DNA of 40,547 nucleotides from Gemmatimonadota bacterium (GTDB lineage Bacteria; Gemmatimonadota; Gemmatimonadetes; JACCXV01; JAHWKZ01): NCBI GenBank assembly GCA_025931135.1, contig JAICNR010000005.1, positions 1 to 40,547 of the forward strand, read 5' to 3'. Shown piece by piece: positions 24,073 to 34,297 of this stretch (position 1 is its first letter; each line of letters starts with the position of its first letter). The notes under the pieces were generated by a model. It saw only the letters and a program-made list of their open reading frames with translations, ran no database searches and was not told where the DNA came from. The position numbers and the translations under genes were made by a program.

Positions 24073-25581
24073 GTGCAGGGTCAGGATCCCCAAGTTCTGC
24101 TCGCGCTCGATCAGGGAACCACTTCGACGCGCGCGATCGCCTTCGATCGGACATTGCGCCCGCTGCACGTCGCCCAGCGGCCGCTTCCCCAAAGTTTCCC
24201 GCGGCCGGGATGGGTCGAGCACGATCCTGAGCGAATCCGCGACGACGCGGTCGCGACGCTGCGCGAGGTGATCGATGCTCTCGACGGCGGCGCAGAAGCC
24301 GTCGCCGCCATCGGCATCACGAACCAGCGCGAGACAACGCTCGTGTGGGAGCGGGCCACGGGCCGGCCGATCCACGCCGCGATCGTGTGGCAGGACCGCC
24401 GAACGGCGGACGCCTGTCGTGAGCTGCGGCGCGCCGGTCACGAGGATCTCGTCCGACGTCGGACAGGCCTCGTCCTCGACCCCTACTTCTCCGCCACGAA
24501 GCTGGCCTGGATCCTCGACGCGGTGGATGGCGCCCGAGCGGCAGCGGCTCGTGGCGAGCTGGCATTCGGGACGGTCGACGTCTGGCTCCTGTGGTGCTTG
24601 ACGGGGGGCACCGTCCACGCCACCGACGTGTCCAACGCGTCGCGAACGGCGCTGTTCGATATCGACCATCAGCGCTGGGATCCGGAGCTCCTCGACCTGT
24701 TCGGAATTCCCGTCCCCGTTCTCCCCGAGGTGCGCGATTCCGCCGGCGACTTCGGCACAACGCTGCCGGAATTGTTCGGTGCCGAGATCCCGATCCGAGG
24801 GATCGCGGGCGACCAGCAGGCCGCCTTGTTCGGGCAGGCGGCGTTCGAGCCGGGCGGGGTGAAGTGCACCTTCGGGACCGGAGCGTTCGCGCTCATGAAC
24901 ACAGGGACGGAACGGCTCCACTCGGAGAATCGGCTGCTAACCACGATCGGATGGCGGATCGACGGCCGAACAACGTACGCGCTCGAAGGGAGCATCTTCG
25001 TTGCCGGCGCCACGGTGCAGTGGTTGCGGGACGGGTTGGGGATCATCGACGACCCGACCGAGACCGAGCGCCTGGCCGGTAGCGTCGACGACACAGGGGG
25101 CGTGTACCTCGTGCCGGCGTTCGTCGGCCTGGGCGCGCCACACTGGGATGCCGATGCGCGAGGCGCGCTCGTCGGCCTGACCCGAGACACAGGACGGGCG
25201 TCGATCGCCCGTGCGGGCCTCGAGGCGGTCGCCTACCAGACGCGCCAGCTGCTCGAAGCGATGCGAGCCGACGGCGCGAGCGGACCGCGAGCCCTCCGGG
25301 TCGACGGAGGGTTCGCACGAAACGACTGGGCGATGGGGTTCCTGGCGGACCTGGTCGATGTCCGGGTCGAACGTCCCGCCGGCATCGAGATCACGGCCCT
25401 CGGAGCCGCGAGTCTTGCCGGCCTTGCCAGCGGGGTGTTCGGCTCGCTCGACGCAGTCGCCTCAGCCTGGCGCCTCGATCGTGCGTGGGAGCCGACGATG
25501 GAGGAATCGCGAAGAGCCGCTCTCTATGAGGGTTGGAAAGAGGCCGTGGGCCGGGTACGGTCGACGAACCCGGATCGATAG
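24073..25581 (+). CDS. glpK: Glycerol kinase
   Basis: The product is 502 residues, the same length as the E. coli enzyme, and starts at GTG 24073. It has the FGGY-kinase phosphate loop (LALDQGTTSTRAIAFD), the glycerol-binding pair R86-E87 in GITNQRETT, and the catalytic Asp region GIAGDQQAALFGQ. The ADP-site motif GTGAFALMNTG and a C-terminal LRVDGGFARNDW stretch are also present. It phosphorylates glycerol to glycerol 3-phosphate with ATP. No glycerol facilitator (glpF) or glycerol 3-phosphate dehydrogenase is adjacent. The tight spacing to the bactofilin/zinc-ribbon pair makes co-transcription likely but not a functional link. Confidence 0.96.
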   Translation: MQGQDPQVLLALDQGTTSTRAIAFDRTLRPLHVAQRPLPQSFPRPGWVEHDPERIRDDAVATLREVIDALDGGAEAVAAIGITNQRETTLVWERATGRPIHAAIVWQDRRTADACRELRRAGHEDLVRRRTGLVLDPYFSATKLAWILDAVDGARAAAARGELAFGTVDVWLLWCLTGGTVHATDVSNASRTALFDIDHQRWDPELLDLFGIPVPVLPEVRDSAGDFGTTLPELFGAEIPIRGIAGDQQAALFGQAAFEPGGVKCTFGTGAFALMNTGTERLHSENRLLTTIGWRIDGRTTYALEGSIFVAGATVQWLRDGLGIIDDPTETERLAGSVDDTGGVYLVPAFVGLGAPHWDADARGALVGLTRDTGRASIARAGLEAVAYQTRQLLEAMRADGASGPRALRVDGGFARNDWAMGFLADLVDVRVERPAGIEITALGAASLAGLASGVFGSLDAVASAWRLDRAWEPTMEESRRAALYEGWKEAVGRVRSTNPDR

Positions 25582-25616
25582 CTCGACTGCGAGTACATTG
25601 GCACGAGGACACCAGA

Positions 25617-26069
25617 ATGCATGAACCTCTGTCGCTTCGGGCAGTGCTCGCAGGAAGCGCCGTCGTAGCCGCCGGCCTCCTGGCTACCGCCTGCTCCGAC
25701 GGCATGCTCTCTCCATCGGACGATCAACTGGCCCTGGGCACCTGGGGCGGAGACGACGCCGGAGTTGTCGCCACTGATTCTCTCACTCACGTCCATGTGG
25801 GCTGCACCTACGGAGACATGCCGGGGTCGATACCGTTGGGCCTGGACGGTCGGTTCACGGTGGACGGCAGCTATGTGCTGCGCGCCTACCCGATCATGGT
25901 CGGCCCTTCCCTCCCCGCGCAGTTCAGCGGGCGCGTGAGCGGTCGCGCTCTGACCCTGGCGATCGCCGTGAACGATACCGTCGAGAAGAAGCTGATCGCG
26001 CTGGGGCCCGTCACGGTCGTCTATGGGCACACCCCCAGCATGGGTCCGTGTCCGATCTGCAACCGGTGA
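25617..26069 (+). CDS. Small lipoprotein, 150 residues
   Basis: ATG 25617 has GAGGAC upstream at 6 bases. A lipoprotein signal ends AAGLLATACS (Cys about 26). The mature part has strands YGDMPGSIPLGLDGRFTVDG and ALTLAIAVNDTVEK, consistent with a small beta-barrel or sandwich. Two Cys (CPIC) sit close to the C-terminus. No family is recognised. It lies 35 bases after glpK and ends 29 bases before the convergent aldo/keto reductase. Confidence 0.78.
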   Translation: MHEPLSLRAVLAGSAVVAAGLLATACSDGMLSPSDDQLALGTWGGDDAGVVATDSLTHVHVGCTYGDMPGSIPLGLDGRFTVDGSYVLRAYPIMVGPSLPAQFSGRVSGRALTLAIAVNDTVEKKLIALGPVTVVYGHTPSMGPCPICNR

Positions 26070-27541
<1,472 letters not shown>

Positions 27542-27617
27542 GCCCTCCCTGCATAGCAGCCCACGTTCGGGCGGACACCACCGAACGGCCAGGTCAGACG
27601 CTCGAAAACTCGCCAGA

Positions 27618-27647
27618 CTGACACTGTCACGCCGGTTCGTGTATCGT
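27618..27647 (+). promoter_or_regulatory. Possible promoter of the 27.7 kb cyclase-TPR gene (leaderless)
   Basis: CTGACA (27618-27623) and TATCGT (27642-27647) are separated by 18 bases, and the -10-like box ends 7 bases before the ATG at 27655. No ribosome site precedes the gene, which fits a leaderless transcript. Confidence 0.4.
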
Positions 27648-27654
27648 ATTTGAC

Positions 27655-30486
27655 ATGGACCGACTGCTTCGGTCTCTGTACAGCCGCCGCAGGCCGATTG
27701 CGGTCGTTATCGCCTATCTCGCCTTCTGCTGGCTCGTCCTCCAGCTTGTGGACGTCCTTTTGCGGGGTGACGGACTCTCGCGCTGGGCGGCCAGCGCCGT
27801 GTTCGTCGTGCTTGGCATCGGCCTTGTCACGATTTCGACGGTCGTGTTCCGCCGGATGGCGCCCGAAACACCCGCTCACCAGCTCGCCGCGATCTGGTTC
27901 GCCGACATCGCCAATTACAGCGATCTCATGGCTCGAGACGAGGCTCGCGCCATTGTCCTCGTCCACCTCTTTCAGGGGGTGGCGCGGCGAACGGTTCGCG
28001 ACCATGACGGACGAATCGTCAAGTTCATCGGTGACGAGGCGCTGGCGCACTTCAAGAGCACCCACTCGGCGGTCGAAGCCGCCCTCCATCTCCGGGAGGA
28101 GTACACGCGACAGGTGAAGCATTCCTGGGGCGAACCTCCGCCCCTTCGGGTAGGGGTTCACGTCGGGGATGTCACGATGGCCGCGGACGGCGACCTCTAC
28201 GGGGACGGCATCAACGTCGCTTCCCGCATCGAGCGCTCCGCCGAGCCGGGTCAGGTGTTGGTCAGCGCGGACGTCTGGCACCAGCTGCGTCAGAATCCCG
28301 ATATCGAGTTCGACCGGGTCGACCATCCCCCCTTCAAGGGCATAGCCGATGTCCAGGTATTCAAGGTCGAGGCGCCGAGGTTGAAGGCCACGTGGGAGAC
28401 CTATGATGAGGTGATCCCCCAGGAGATTCCCGCCGGCCGGAGGACGATCCTGACCGTCGGCGGGGTGGCCGTGCTGGCCGGCCTCGTCCTGACGTATGTC
28501 TTCACGCGCGACAGGGCTTCCGATCTCGGCGCCGACAGCGCGATCGCGAGCTTGACCGCGCCCGGGATCGTCGTCCTGCCCTTCAACGTTTCCGGCGACG
28601 ATCTCGAGGAGTGGAGCACTGGAATGGTCGATTTGCTGTCGACGAACCTCGACGGCGTGACCGGGCTGCGCACGATCGACAGCCGCACGGTGCTGGCGAA
28701 CTGGGAGAACGCGTTCGAAGGGGAAGACTCCCCGGAGCTCGACGAGGTTCTGACGCTCGCCCGCCGCATGGGGGCGCGATACGGGGTGGTGGGCCGTGCC
28801 GTTTCGATCGGAGGCACAGTACGAATGTCCGCGGACGTCTACGATATGAGAGGCAAGGGCCGAATCGGTTCGGCGACTGTGGAAGGCGCCCCCGACAGTC
28901 TCTTTCAACTCGTCGATCGCCTGTCGATCGAGCTCGTCCGGATCATTCCCGCCGTGGAGGGTTCGGACCGGGGGTCGATCGGCTTGGCGCGGATCACGAC
29001 CGACTCGCTGAGCGCGCTCAAGGCGTATCTGGCCGGGCAGGAGCTCTTTCGCCGTTCCGACTACAACGGCGCCTTCGAACAGTACGAGCGTGCTACCGAG
29101 ATCGATTCTTCGTTCGCCTTGGCGTATTACATGCAGGGGTTGTCGGCTGGCTGGGGTGGGCTGGAGGAATCCGTCGTGTTCCTGGGAAAAGCCGCGCGTC
29201 ATTTGGACCGCTTGCCTCGGCGCGAGGCGCTCATCGTACGCGGGATTCTCGCGCTCCACTCGGGATCGCTGGAGAGCCGGCAGCTCGTCGAGCAGGCGGT
29301 GCGCCGATATCCCGGCGACCACGAGGCCCGGGCAGCTCTCGGAGAGGTGTACTTCCATCTCGGTCCGCAGCTCCTGATCAACCCGCTGACCACCGATAGC
29401 GTATTCGAGAAGGCGGTGGAACTCGACCCCTCCATCGCTCCGGATTACCAGCATCTGATCGACAACGCCTTCGGGCTTCACGCGAGCGCCGCCCGGGCGA
29501 GCTCCTTCGTCGCCGCGTACGAGAGCCTGGCCCCGAGATCCCGGGAGGCACCCCTCTATCGACTGGGATTCCGGTTGGCGTTCGGAGATCCGGACGACGG
29601 GCGCGCGGCCCGGCAGGCAGTCGACACACTACCCGGAACATCCGCTCGCTTCATCGGGCGCAACCTTTTCTGGCATCCCAGCCTGGTCGCTCTCGCGGAG
29701 GGCATCTTCGTCTCGGTCTCTCCATCGGACCCCGGCCGTGCCCTGGGGCTGGCAGGCATACGCTTCGGGCGCGGACGTATCGACAGCGCGTTCGAGGAAT
29801 TATCGAAGCCGGAAGTCCCGCAGGAACGGGGGCTCGCGCTGTCTTATCTCGCGTCCGCCTGGGAAATGCCCGTTCCCGACCGTCACGTCGATCGGGTTCT
29901 GGCACGGGTCGATCTCGCGAGGGCGCCACCCGAGGTTGCGTTCTTCGTCGGCGCATTCGGTGTCGACCGGCGTTCCCGACGCGATGTCGCTGCTGCACGC
30001 GAGCGCCTCGGCAGTCTGGCGGACAGCCTGCGGGCCGCGGGCGATCCTTATCGGGCGGATTTCGCCGCCGGCGCGGAGAAGGCGCTCGCGGGTTACGAAC
30101 GGTGGCGTCTCGACGGCCAGGCGCGTGAGGCGCTGGGCACGCTGATCCTGGCTCAGCGCGAGGCGACCGGGTATCTGGACGCCTCTCTGCTGGCGAACTC
30201 CGCGATCCGGCGATGGATCGCCCGGCTGGCTGGGGATCTCGGGGATCTGCCGACGGCGGAACGCTACCTGCGCTCGTTCTACGGGCTTCGCGAGCCGTTC
30301 GCCGCTTCGGCGGACCTCGAGCTGGCGCGGGTCCTCGACCGTCAGGGGGACCTGGCGGAGGCGGAGAGCCGGTACGCGCGCTTCCTCGAGGCCTGGAGCG
30401 AGTCGGATCCCGCGTTCGCGAGCCAGCTCGAGGAGGTCCGAAACCGGCTCGCCGCGATCCGCGCTCAGCGCGGCGGTAGCGACTGA
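27655..30486 (+). CDS. Membrane class III nucleotide cyclase with TolB-like and TPR regions
   Basis: The 943-residue protein has two hydrophobic segments at about 14-35 and 47-66, then a cyclase domain (about 72-240). Metal Asp D84 and D127, purine-contacting Lys K123 (IVKFIGDE) and the pair N187/R191 are all present, so it is a plausible active enzyme. A third membrane segment follows at about 264-283. Next come a TolB-like N-terminal domain (GIVVLPFNVSGDDLEEWS) and helical TPR-type repeats to the C-terminus. The TolB/TPR part would then face the periplasm and the cyclase the cytosol. The ligand and cyclic-nucleotide effectors are not visible. It is divergent from the broken channel gene. 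Confidence 0.9.
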   Translation: MDRLLRSLYSRRRPIAVVIAYLAFCWLVLQLVDVLLRGDGLSRWAASAVFVVLGIGLVTISTVVFRRMAPETPAHQLAAIWFADIANYSDLMARDEARAIVLVHLFQGVARRTVRDHDGRIVKFIGDEALAHFKSTHSAVEAALHLREEYTRQVKHSWGEPPPLRVGVHVGDVTMAADGDLYGDGINVASRIERSAEPGQVLVSADVWHQLRQNPDIEFDRVDHPPFKGIADVQVFKVEAPRLKATWETYDEVIPQEIPAGRRTILTVGGVAVLAGLVLTYVFTRDRASDLGADSAIASLTAPGIVVLPFNVSGDDLEEWSTGMVDLLSTNLDGVTGLRTIDSRTVLANWENAFEGEDSPELDEVLTLARRMGARYGVVGRAVSIGGTVRMSADVYDMRGKGRIGSATVEGAPDSLFQLVDRLSIELVRIIPAVEGSDRGSIGLARITTDSLSALKAYLAGQELFRRSDYNGAFEQYERATEIDSSFALAYYMQGLSAGWGGLEESVVFLGKAARHLDRLPRREALIVRGILALHSGSLESRQLVEQAVRRYPGDHEARAALGEVYFHLGPQLLINPLTTDSVFEKAVELDPSIAPDYQHLIDNAFGLHASAARASSFVAAYESLAPRSREAPLYRLGFRLAFGDPDDGRAARQAVDTLPGTSARFIGRNLFWHPSLVALAEGIFVSVSPSDPGRALGLAGIRFGRGRIDSAFEELSKPEVPQERGLALSYLASAWEMPVPDRHVDRVLARVDLARAPPEVAFFVGAFGVDRRSRRDVAAARERLGSLADSLRAAGDPYRADFAAGAEKALAGYERWRLDGQAREALGTLILAQREATGYLDASLLANSAIRRWIARLAGDLGDLPTAERYLRSFYGLREPFAASADLELARVLDRQGDLAEAESRYARFLEAWSESDPAFASQLEEVRNRLAAIRAQRGGSD

Positions 30487-30508
30487 CCAACTCAGGGACC
30501 CCCACCGT

Positions 30509-30537
30509 TTGAACCACGTTTGTGGATCGCGTATAGT
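30509..30537 (+). promoter_or_regulatory. Sigma70-type promoter of the 122-residue protein / kinase / HopA1 operon
   Basis: TTGAAC (30509-30514) and TATAGT (30532-30537) are separated by exactly 17 bases. The expected transcript start near 30545 leaves a leader of about 45 bases before the ATG at 30588, which has GGGAGG as ribosome site. Each box matches the consensus at five positions. Confidence 0.6.
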
Positions 30538-30587
30538 CGGTTAGAGAGAGACGCCGACCCCGAACCCCACCCGCCGGGAGGCTCGCC

Positions 30588-30956
30588 ATGGCCGCCGAAC
30601 AGAACTACGAGGACGATCCGATCATCGCCGAACTGGGTATCTCGCAGGACGCTCGCCCCGTGATCCCTCCTGTCGACATCGTGCACGGCCATTTCCAGGT
30701 TGTGGGATCCGACTTCCGTCTGTATCACAAATATTTCGGCATGTACATGCAGACGAAGCAGAGCCGGATCAAGCGGAAAGAAGTCTTGAAGGGCCGTTCC
30801 AAGCTTCATCTACGAGCAGATGGCAATTACGAGGGAGAGGTCATCATCGGGTACACCAGCCTCGCCGGGGTCGGAGAAGGTACCATCGAAGCGTCGGCGC
30901 CCCAGGCGCTCTACGCGGCGTACGCCTATCCCAAGACGACTCCCTGGCACGAGTAG
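30588..30956 (+). CDS. 122-residue cysteine-free protein of unknown family, first gene of the HopA1/kinase operon
   Basis: ATG 30588 is preceded by GGGAGG. The product has an acidic start (MAAEQNYEDDPIIAELG), a Pro-rich turn (PVIPPVDIVHG), a basic, Tyr-rich middle (LYHKYFGMYMQTKQSRIKRK) and a Tyr/Ala-rich end (ALYAAYAYPKTT). It has no Cys, six Ser (19, 41, 59, 71, 91, 103) and five Thr (56, 90, 99, 117, 118), and no signal peptide or membrane segment. I do not recognise a family. As the first gene ahead of a kinase and a HopA1-type lyase it could be their substrate, but it could also be a binding partner or unrelated. The absence of Cys rules out lanthionine rings within it. The kinase start is 37 bases further on. 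Confidence 0.8.
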   Translation: MAAEQNYEDDPIIAELGISQDARPVIPPVDIVHGHFQVVGSDFRLYHKYFGMYMQTKQSRIKRKEVLKGRSKLHLRADGNYEGEVIIGYTSLAGVGEGTIEASAPQALYAAYAYPKTTPWHE

Positions 30957-30993
30957 CGACCGACCGGCTAGGTCTCCGAAGCCGGCGACTCTC

Positions 30994-31992
30994 GTGTTCG
31001 GGGATGCGGAGGCCGTTTCCCACCTGCTCGAGCGCGGCTTGTTCCCCGCAACTGCGGGGCACTCCGCTCGTGTCCGTGTCGGCCGGCTTCCGGGACGGAA
31101 CTTCCTCTATCGAATCGAGTTCGACGGCGGCGCGCCTCTCCTGCTGAAGCGGGCTGTCGACGCCGAGACCCGGAGGGGACTCGAGCGCGAGGCGGCGGCG
31201 TACGACGCGCTTGCCGGCTCTCCCGGCCCAGGTCCTTCCTTCGTCCCCCGCAAGCTCGATTACGATTCGGGGTCCTCCACCCTGGTCCTCGAGTTCTTCC
31301 CGCAGCATCGATCGTTGGATGCGGAGCAGGGCGGAGGTGTAGAGCTGGACGCTGGTCTCGCGGGCGAGCTCGGTAGGATTCTGGCTCGGCTCCATCGCCT
31401 CGCCCCTCCGGCCGGGGATTCGACCCCGCCGTGGATCGTCACCCTCGTCCATCCTCCGTTGGGGATCCTGCGAGAAGCGACACAGGGCCATCTCGACCTC
31501 ATCCGGCACGTTCAGCGCTCCACGACGTGGTCGGAGGCGCTGAACAAGCTCGCCGGCGAGTGGGAGCCCCGGGCGTTCGTGCATGGCGATCTGCGGTTCT
31601 CCAACATCCTTTCCCCCGATCCCCGGCACGACGGATCCGCGTTGGCGCTGATCGATTGGGAGCTGTCGGGCCCCGGGGATCCTGCCTGGGACATCGGCTG
31701 GGTGATCGCCGGGATCCTCGCCAATCGCGCTCACGACCTGTCGGCGGCGTTCCCGCTCGTGCGGGCCTGCTGGGTGGGATACACCGAAGGAGCAGGAGAT
31801 ACGTCGACACGTGTCCTGCTCGAGCGGACGATCCGCTGGTCCGCCGCCGCCGCTCTGCAGCTGGCTCACGAAGAGGCAAGAATGCCGCGACCGGATGACA
31901 CGCTCGCAGCCATGCTGATCGAAGTGGGACGATCGCTGCTGGAGCGGACCGCCGTCTGGATCGAGCGCGTCTTCTGGGAGGACCCCGGATGA
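30994..31992 (+). CDS. Aminoglycoside-phosphotransferase-like (APH) kinase, putative Ser/Thr-phosphorylating half of a dehydratase
   Basis: GTG 30994 is the most sensible start; an open frame reaches back into the previous gene but has no conserved content there. In the 332-residue product the kinase Lys is K52 (LLLKR), the helix-C Glu is probably E65, the catalytic loop is HGDLRFSNIL (H197, D199, N204), and the metal-binding Asp is D221 (IDWE). These are the APH/choline-kinase signatures. The stop overlaps the HopA1-type gene as ATGA, so the two proteins are very likely made together. In class V lanthipeptide and thioamitide clusters an APH-like kinase and a HopA1-type protein act together on Ser/Thr. 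APH proteins also act on sugars and drugs, so the neighbour decides. Confidence 0.88.
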   Translation: MFGDAEAVSHLLERGLFPATAGHSARVRVGRLPGRNFLYRIEFDGGAPLLLKRAVDAETRRGLEREAAAYDALAGSPGPGPSFVPRKLDYDSGSSTLVLEFFPQHRSLDAEQGGGVELDAGLAGELGRILARLHRLAPPAGDSTPPWIVTLVHPPLGILREATQGHLDLIRHVQRSTTWSEALNKLAGEWEPRAFVHGDLRFSNILSPDPRHDGSALALIDWELSGPGDPAWDIGWVIAGILANRAHDLSAAFPLVRACWVGYTEGAGDTSTRVLLERTIRWSAAAALQLAHEEARMPRPDDTLAAMLIEVGRSLLERTAVWIERVFWEDPG

Positions 31993-33032
31993 TCCCGGAC
32001 GCGCGGTCGCTAACGAGGGAGGTTCTCATGCGGTGCGTCGTCGATCCGCCCGTCGGGTTCGAGTGGTTCGGCCGGAGGATCGACGTCGACGGGGATCCGG
32101 CGGACGACCCGCGAGAAGCCTTCCTCCGCTCTCTCGCCCTCCACCTGTACCTTCACGTCTACTGCCAGGGGAACGCCGTAGAACGACTCCCTACTGCTCG
32201 GCCGTGTGGTGTCGGAGAAGTCCGTGCTCTCCTCACGGCGCACTCGTTCGCCAACCCGGAGCGCACCCGCTGGGACACCGGATGGACGTTCGTGGGCAGC
32301 TCGCGTGACTCGTACCTGGTCCGCCGGGAGGGGATCGACTTCTCGGTCCCCACGGACGGCATCCGTCCCGTCCGGGACGACACCCTTCGGGCGGGCCGCG
32401 AGGTCCAGGTGCTCGTCCCGGCGGACCGCTGGTCGCGGTCCCCGGGGTTCATGCTCTTCGACGGGAGGGATCTCCTGCCGCCACGCTCCGAAGGCGACCG
32501 ACGAACCCGGCTGTATCTCGACATGGACGAGGAAGGCGCCCGGTGGGTCATCGGGCTCTGCGGGCGATTCAACCACGAGGGACTGCCGTTCGGCCTCAAG
32601 GTGGCCGGTCATCCCGCTGAGTACGACCGCTGCGACACGGTCGTCCTGTTCGTGGCGCGCGACGACTATCCCGTCGCGAGCCGGATCATGGTCGAGGCGG
32701 CGATCGGCGCCCCACCCAGACCTCGCCCCGGCGTCCCCGCGTTCACCAGGAGATTGGCGGCAGGTGTGTCGGTCGCCGACGATCCCGCCACCGGTGAGAG
32801 CTTCGGCGAGTCCCGGTGTCGCCTCCTCGCCGGGGGGATCCTGCGCGGCCACGATGCGGGAGCCGACACGATCGAATCGCGGATGGATGAGGTCGAAGCC
32901 TGCTTTCTCGACGAGGGCCTGACCCTCGATCGCCCTCATCTCGAGTCCGGGTCGGTGGAATACGAGATCGGCCCGTGGGCCCTCTGGCCGACAAACGGAC
33001 CCGCGCCTGGACCCAGCTCCGTTCGACCGTGA
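31989..33032 (+). CDS. HopA1-family protein (T3SS-effector-like; putative phospho-Ser/Thr lyase)
   Basis: The 347-residue product starts with ATG overlapping the kinase stop. It carries the ordered landmarks I associate with the HopA1 family: LYLHVYCQGN (53-62), NPERTRWDTGW (89-99), RTRLYLDM (172-179), GLPFGLKV (198-205), YDRCDTVVLF (212-221), GVPAFTRRL (248-256) and GESFGESRCRLLA (269-281). No signal peptide or membrane segment is seen. HopA1 was first described as a plant-pathogen type III effector, but free-living bacteria also carry it next to APH-like kinases. In class V lanthipeptide and thioamitide pathways that pair eliminates phosphate from Ser/Thr to give dehydroamino acids. No secretion system or lanthionine cyclase is visible here. 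Confidence 0.85.
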   Translation: MIPDARSLTREVLMRCVVDPPVGFEWFGRRIDVDGDPADDPREAFLRSLALHLYLHVYCQGNAVERLPTARPCGVGEVRALLTAHSFANPERTRWDTGWTFVGSSRDSYLVRREGIDFSVPTDGIRPVRDDTLRAGREVQVLVPADRWSRSPGFMLFDGRDLLPPRSEGDRRTRLYLDMDEEGARWVIGLCGRFNHEGLPFGLKVAGHPAEYDRCDTVVLFVARDDYPVASRIMVEAAIGAPPRPRPGVPAFTRRLAAGVSVADDPATGESFGESRCRLLAGGILRGHDAGADTIESRMDEVEACFLDEGLTLDRPHLESGSVEYEIGPWALWPTNGPAPGPSSVRP

Positions 33033-33144
33033 GTCCGACAAGGTTCCGCCGCTACGCTTCCGCGCGACGCAGGCGGGGTCACCGTCACCTTCGTAACGAT
33101 GATCGCCGCCCGCACCACCCGTTTCAGGAACGATGTTCCGTTCG

Positions 33145-34014
33145 CTACGGCGTTCCGCAGGTCTGCATGCTGATCGCAGGAGCGGGAGGCGCCGCGGCGG
33201 CCGTGGTGAAGTCGGTCAGGACCAATGGGCCGTCGATGAGGATGCCGACGCCTTCGCCGAAGTCCTTGACGTCCCCCTTCTCCTTCTTCCCGCTGACGAG
33301 GCTGAACTCCTGCAACCGGACGGTATCCGTGTAGGGGCCGCCGAAGATCTCATCGTTTATTATCCCCGACGAGACAATCTTCGCTCCGTCGACGGCGATC
33401 AGCGGGGCGTCTTCCTGAAGGAATGACGTTCCCGGCCGAAGATTCTCCTCCCGGGGCATGAAGATCCCGGCGTGGTTCACGTCCGGATCGTCCTCTGCGC
33501 ACCAGGCACCTTCATTGCCCACGACGGTATACGTTCCGACGGGATCCTCTACGATGTCGTCGACGGACTCGCCGCGATAGCAGACGTCCCCGTCCTCGTT
33601 CTCGGAGAAATAGTTCCACGAGATCTCGTTCAGCAGCAGTGGGCCGCCCTCTTCCTCCTGCGCCCATTCCCGCTCCTCCAGAATGGCCGCGCGGATTCCG
33701 TCGATGCTCCTGGTCAGGGGCAGAACGGTCAGGAGCGCTTTGACGGCGAGCCCCTCTTCCTCGCCCTCGAGAGTCCACTGGTAGCCCACGGTGATCGGGA
33801 AGTACGGGTTTGTGGACACCAGCGGGTTTGGAAAATTCGCCGCCGTCGGCGCGCACGCTGCCAGATGGTCGAGCTTCTTCTCCGAGCCCGCGAACGTGAT
33901 CGGGTCGTTAACCCCCTCGAGCTCCTCGAGGGCGGTGGTCGGCGTTTCGTTGCACCCCTGCATCAGGGAGAGCCCCGCGATCAGCGCAAGGCTCAAGACT
34001 CCGGCTCGGATCAT
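33145..34014 (-). CDS. Lipoprotein, paralogue of the 12.6 kb lipoprotein
   Basis: ATG 34014 (GGGAG upstream) starts a 289-residue protein with a lipoprotein signal ending LIAGLSLMQGC (Cys about 18). The mature part holds NPYFPITVGYQWTLEGEEEG, WNYFSENEDGDVCY, AGIFMPREENLRPG and a long tail ending in an Ala/Pro-rich stretch and QTCGTP. The first three elements match in order those of the lipoprotein at 12,642-13,367. It converges with the HopA1-type gene across 112 bases, in which I see no gene or convincing terminator, and is divergent from the AT-rich lipoprotein gene. Confidence 0.85.
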   Translation of the reverse strand: MIRAGVLSLALIAGLSLMQGCNETPTTALEELEGVNDPITFAGSEKKLDHLAACAPTAANFPNPLVSTNPYFPITVGYQWTLEGEEEGLAVKALLTVLPLTRSIDGIRAAILEEREWAQEEEGGPLLLNEISWNYFSENEDGDVCYRGESVDDIVEDPVGTYTVVGNEGAWCAEDDPDVNHAGIFMPREENLRPGTSFLQEDAPLIAVDGAKIVSSGIINDEIFGGPYTDTVRLQEFSLVSGKKEKGDVKDFGEGVGILIDGPLVLTDFTTAAAAPPAPAISMQTCGTP

Positions 34015-34297
34015 TGGAAGGCTCCCTTCTCTGACGTTCCACGCCCTGGTTCTCTCTCCATGGAACAAACCAATGGGCGGAGATGTGGCAGAGGTCGGTC
34101 ATGTGGCCACTCGCAATTCACGGATATCGTGGCCCTTGGCATCACGGCGGAACGGATTAACTCCCCACTACTCTTGGGTTTAACGATTGCGAGAAGGCGA
34201 AGTCTCTTTTTCCGTTCCACACAGCCGCGCGCGATCAGCGGGTATCCATAAAAACGCGTTCATCGTATACTTGTAAGATGGCTCGACTTTGATGGTC
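34015..34297. other. AT-rich divergent intergenic region
   Basis: These 283 bases separate two divergent lipoprotein genes. They are clearly lower in GC than the rest of the window and contain no supportable ORF. A possible -10 box for the rightward gene lies at 34266. An 8-base inverted repeat (34110-34117 and 34186-34193, CTCGCAAT/ATTGCGAG) lies 68 bases apart, which may be chance. Confidence 0.6.
34266..34271 (+). promoter_or_regulatory. Possible -10 box for the AT-rich lipoprotein gene
   Basis: TATACT lies 26 bases before ATG 34298. No good -35 box accompanies it; TATCCA at 16 bases is weak. Confidence 0.35.

Noticed and set aside
31989-33032. HopA1-type protein as a type III secreted effector
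   Set aside because: No secretion apparatus, chaperone gene or host-association signs are in the window; the adjacent kinase makes a biosynthetic role more likely.
34110-34193. An 8-base inverted repeat CTCGCAAT/ATTGCGAG in the AT-rich region
   Set aside because: The arms are short and 68 bases apart; this can arise by chance, and no known element end is nearby.
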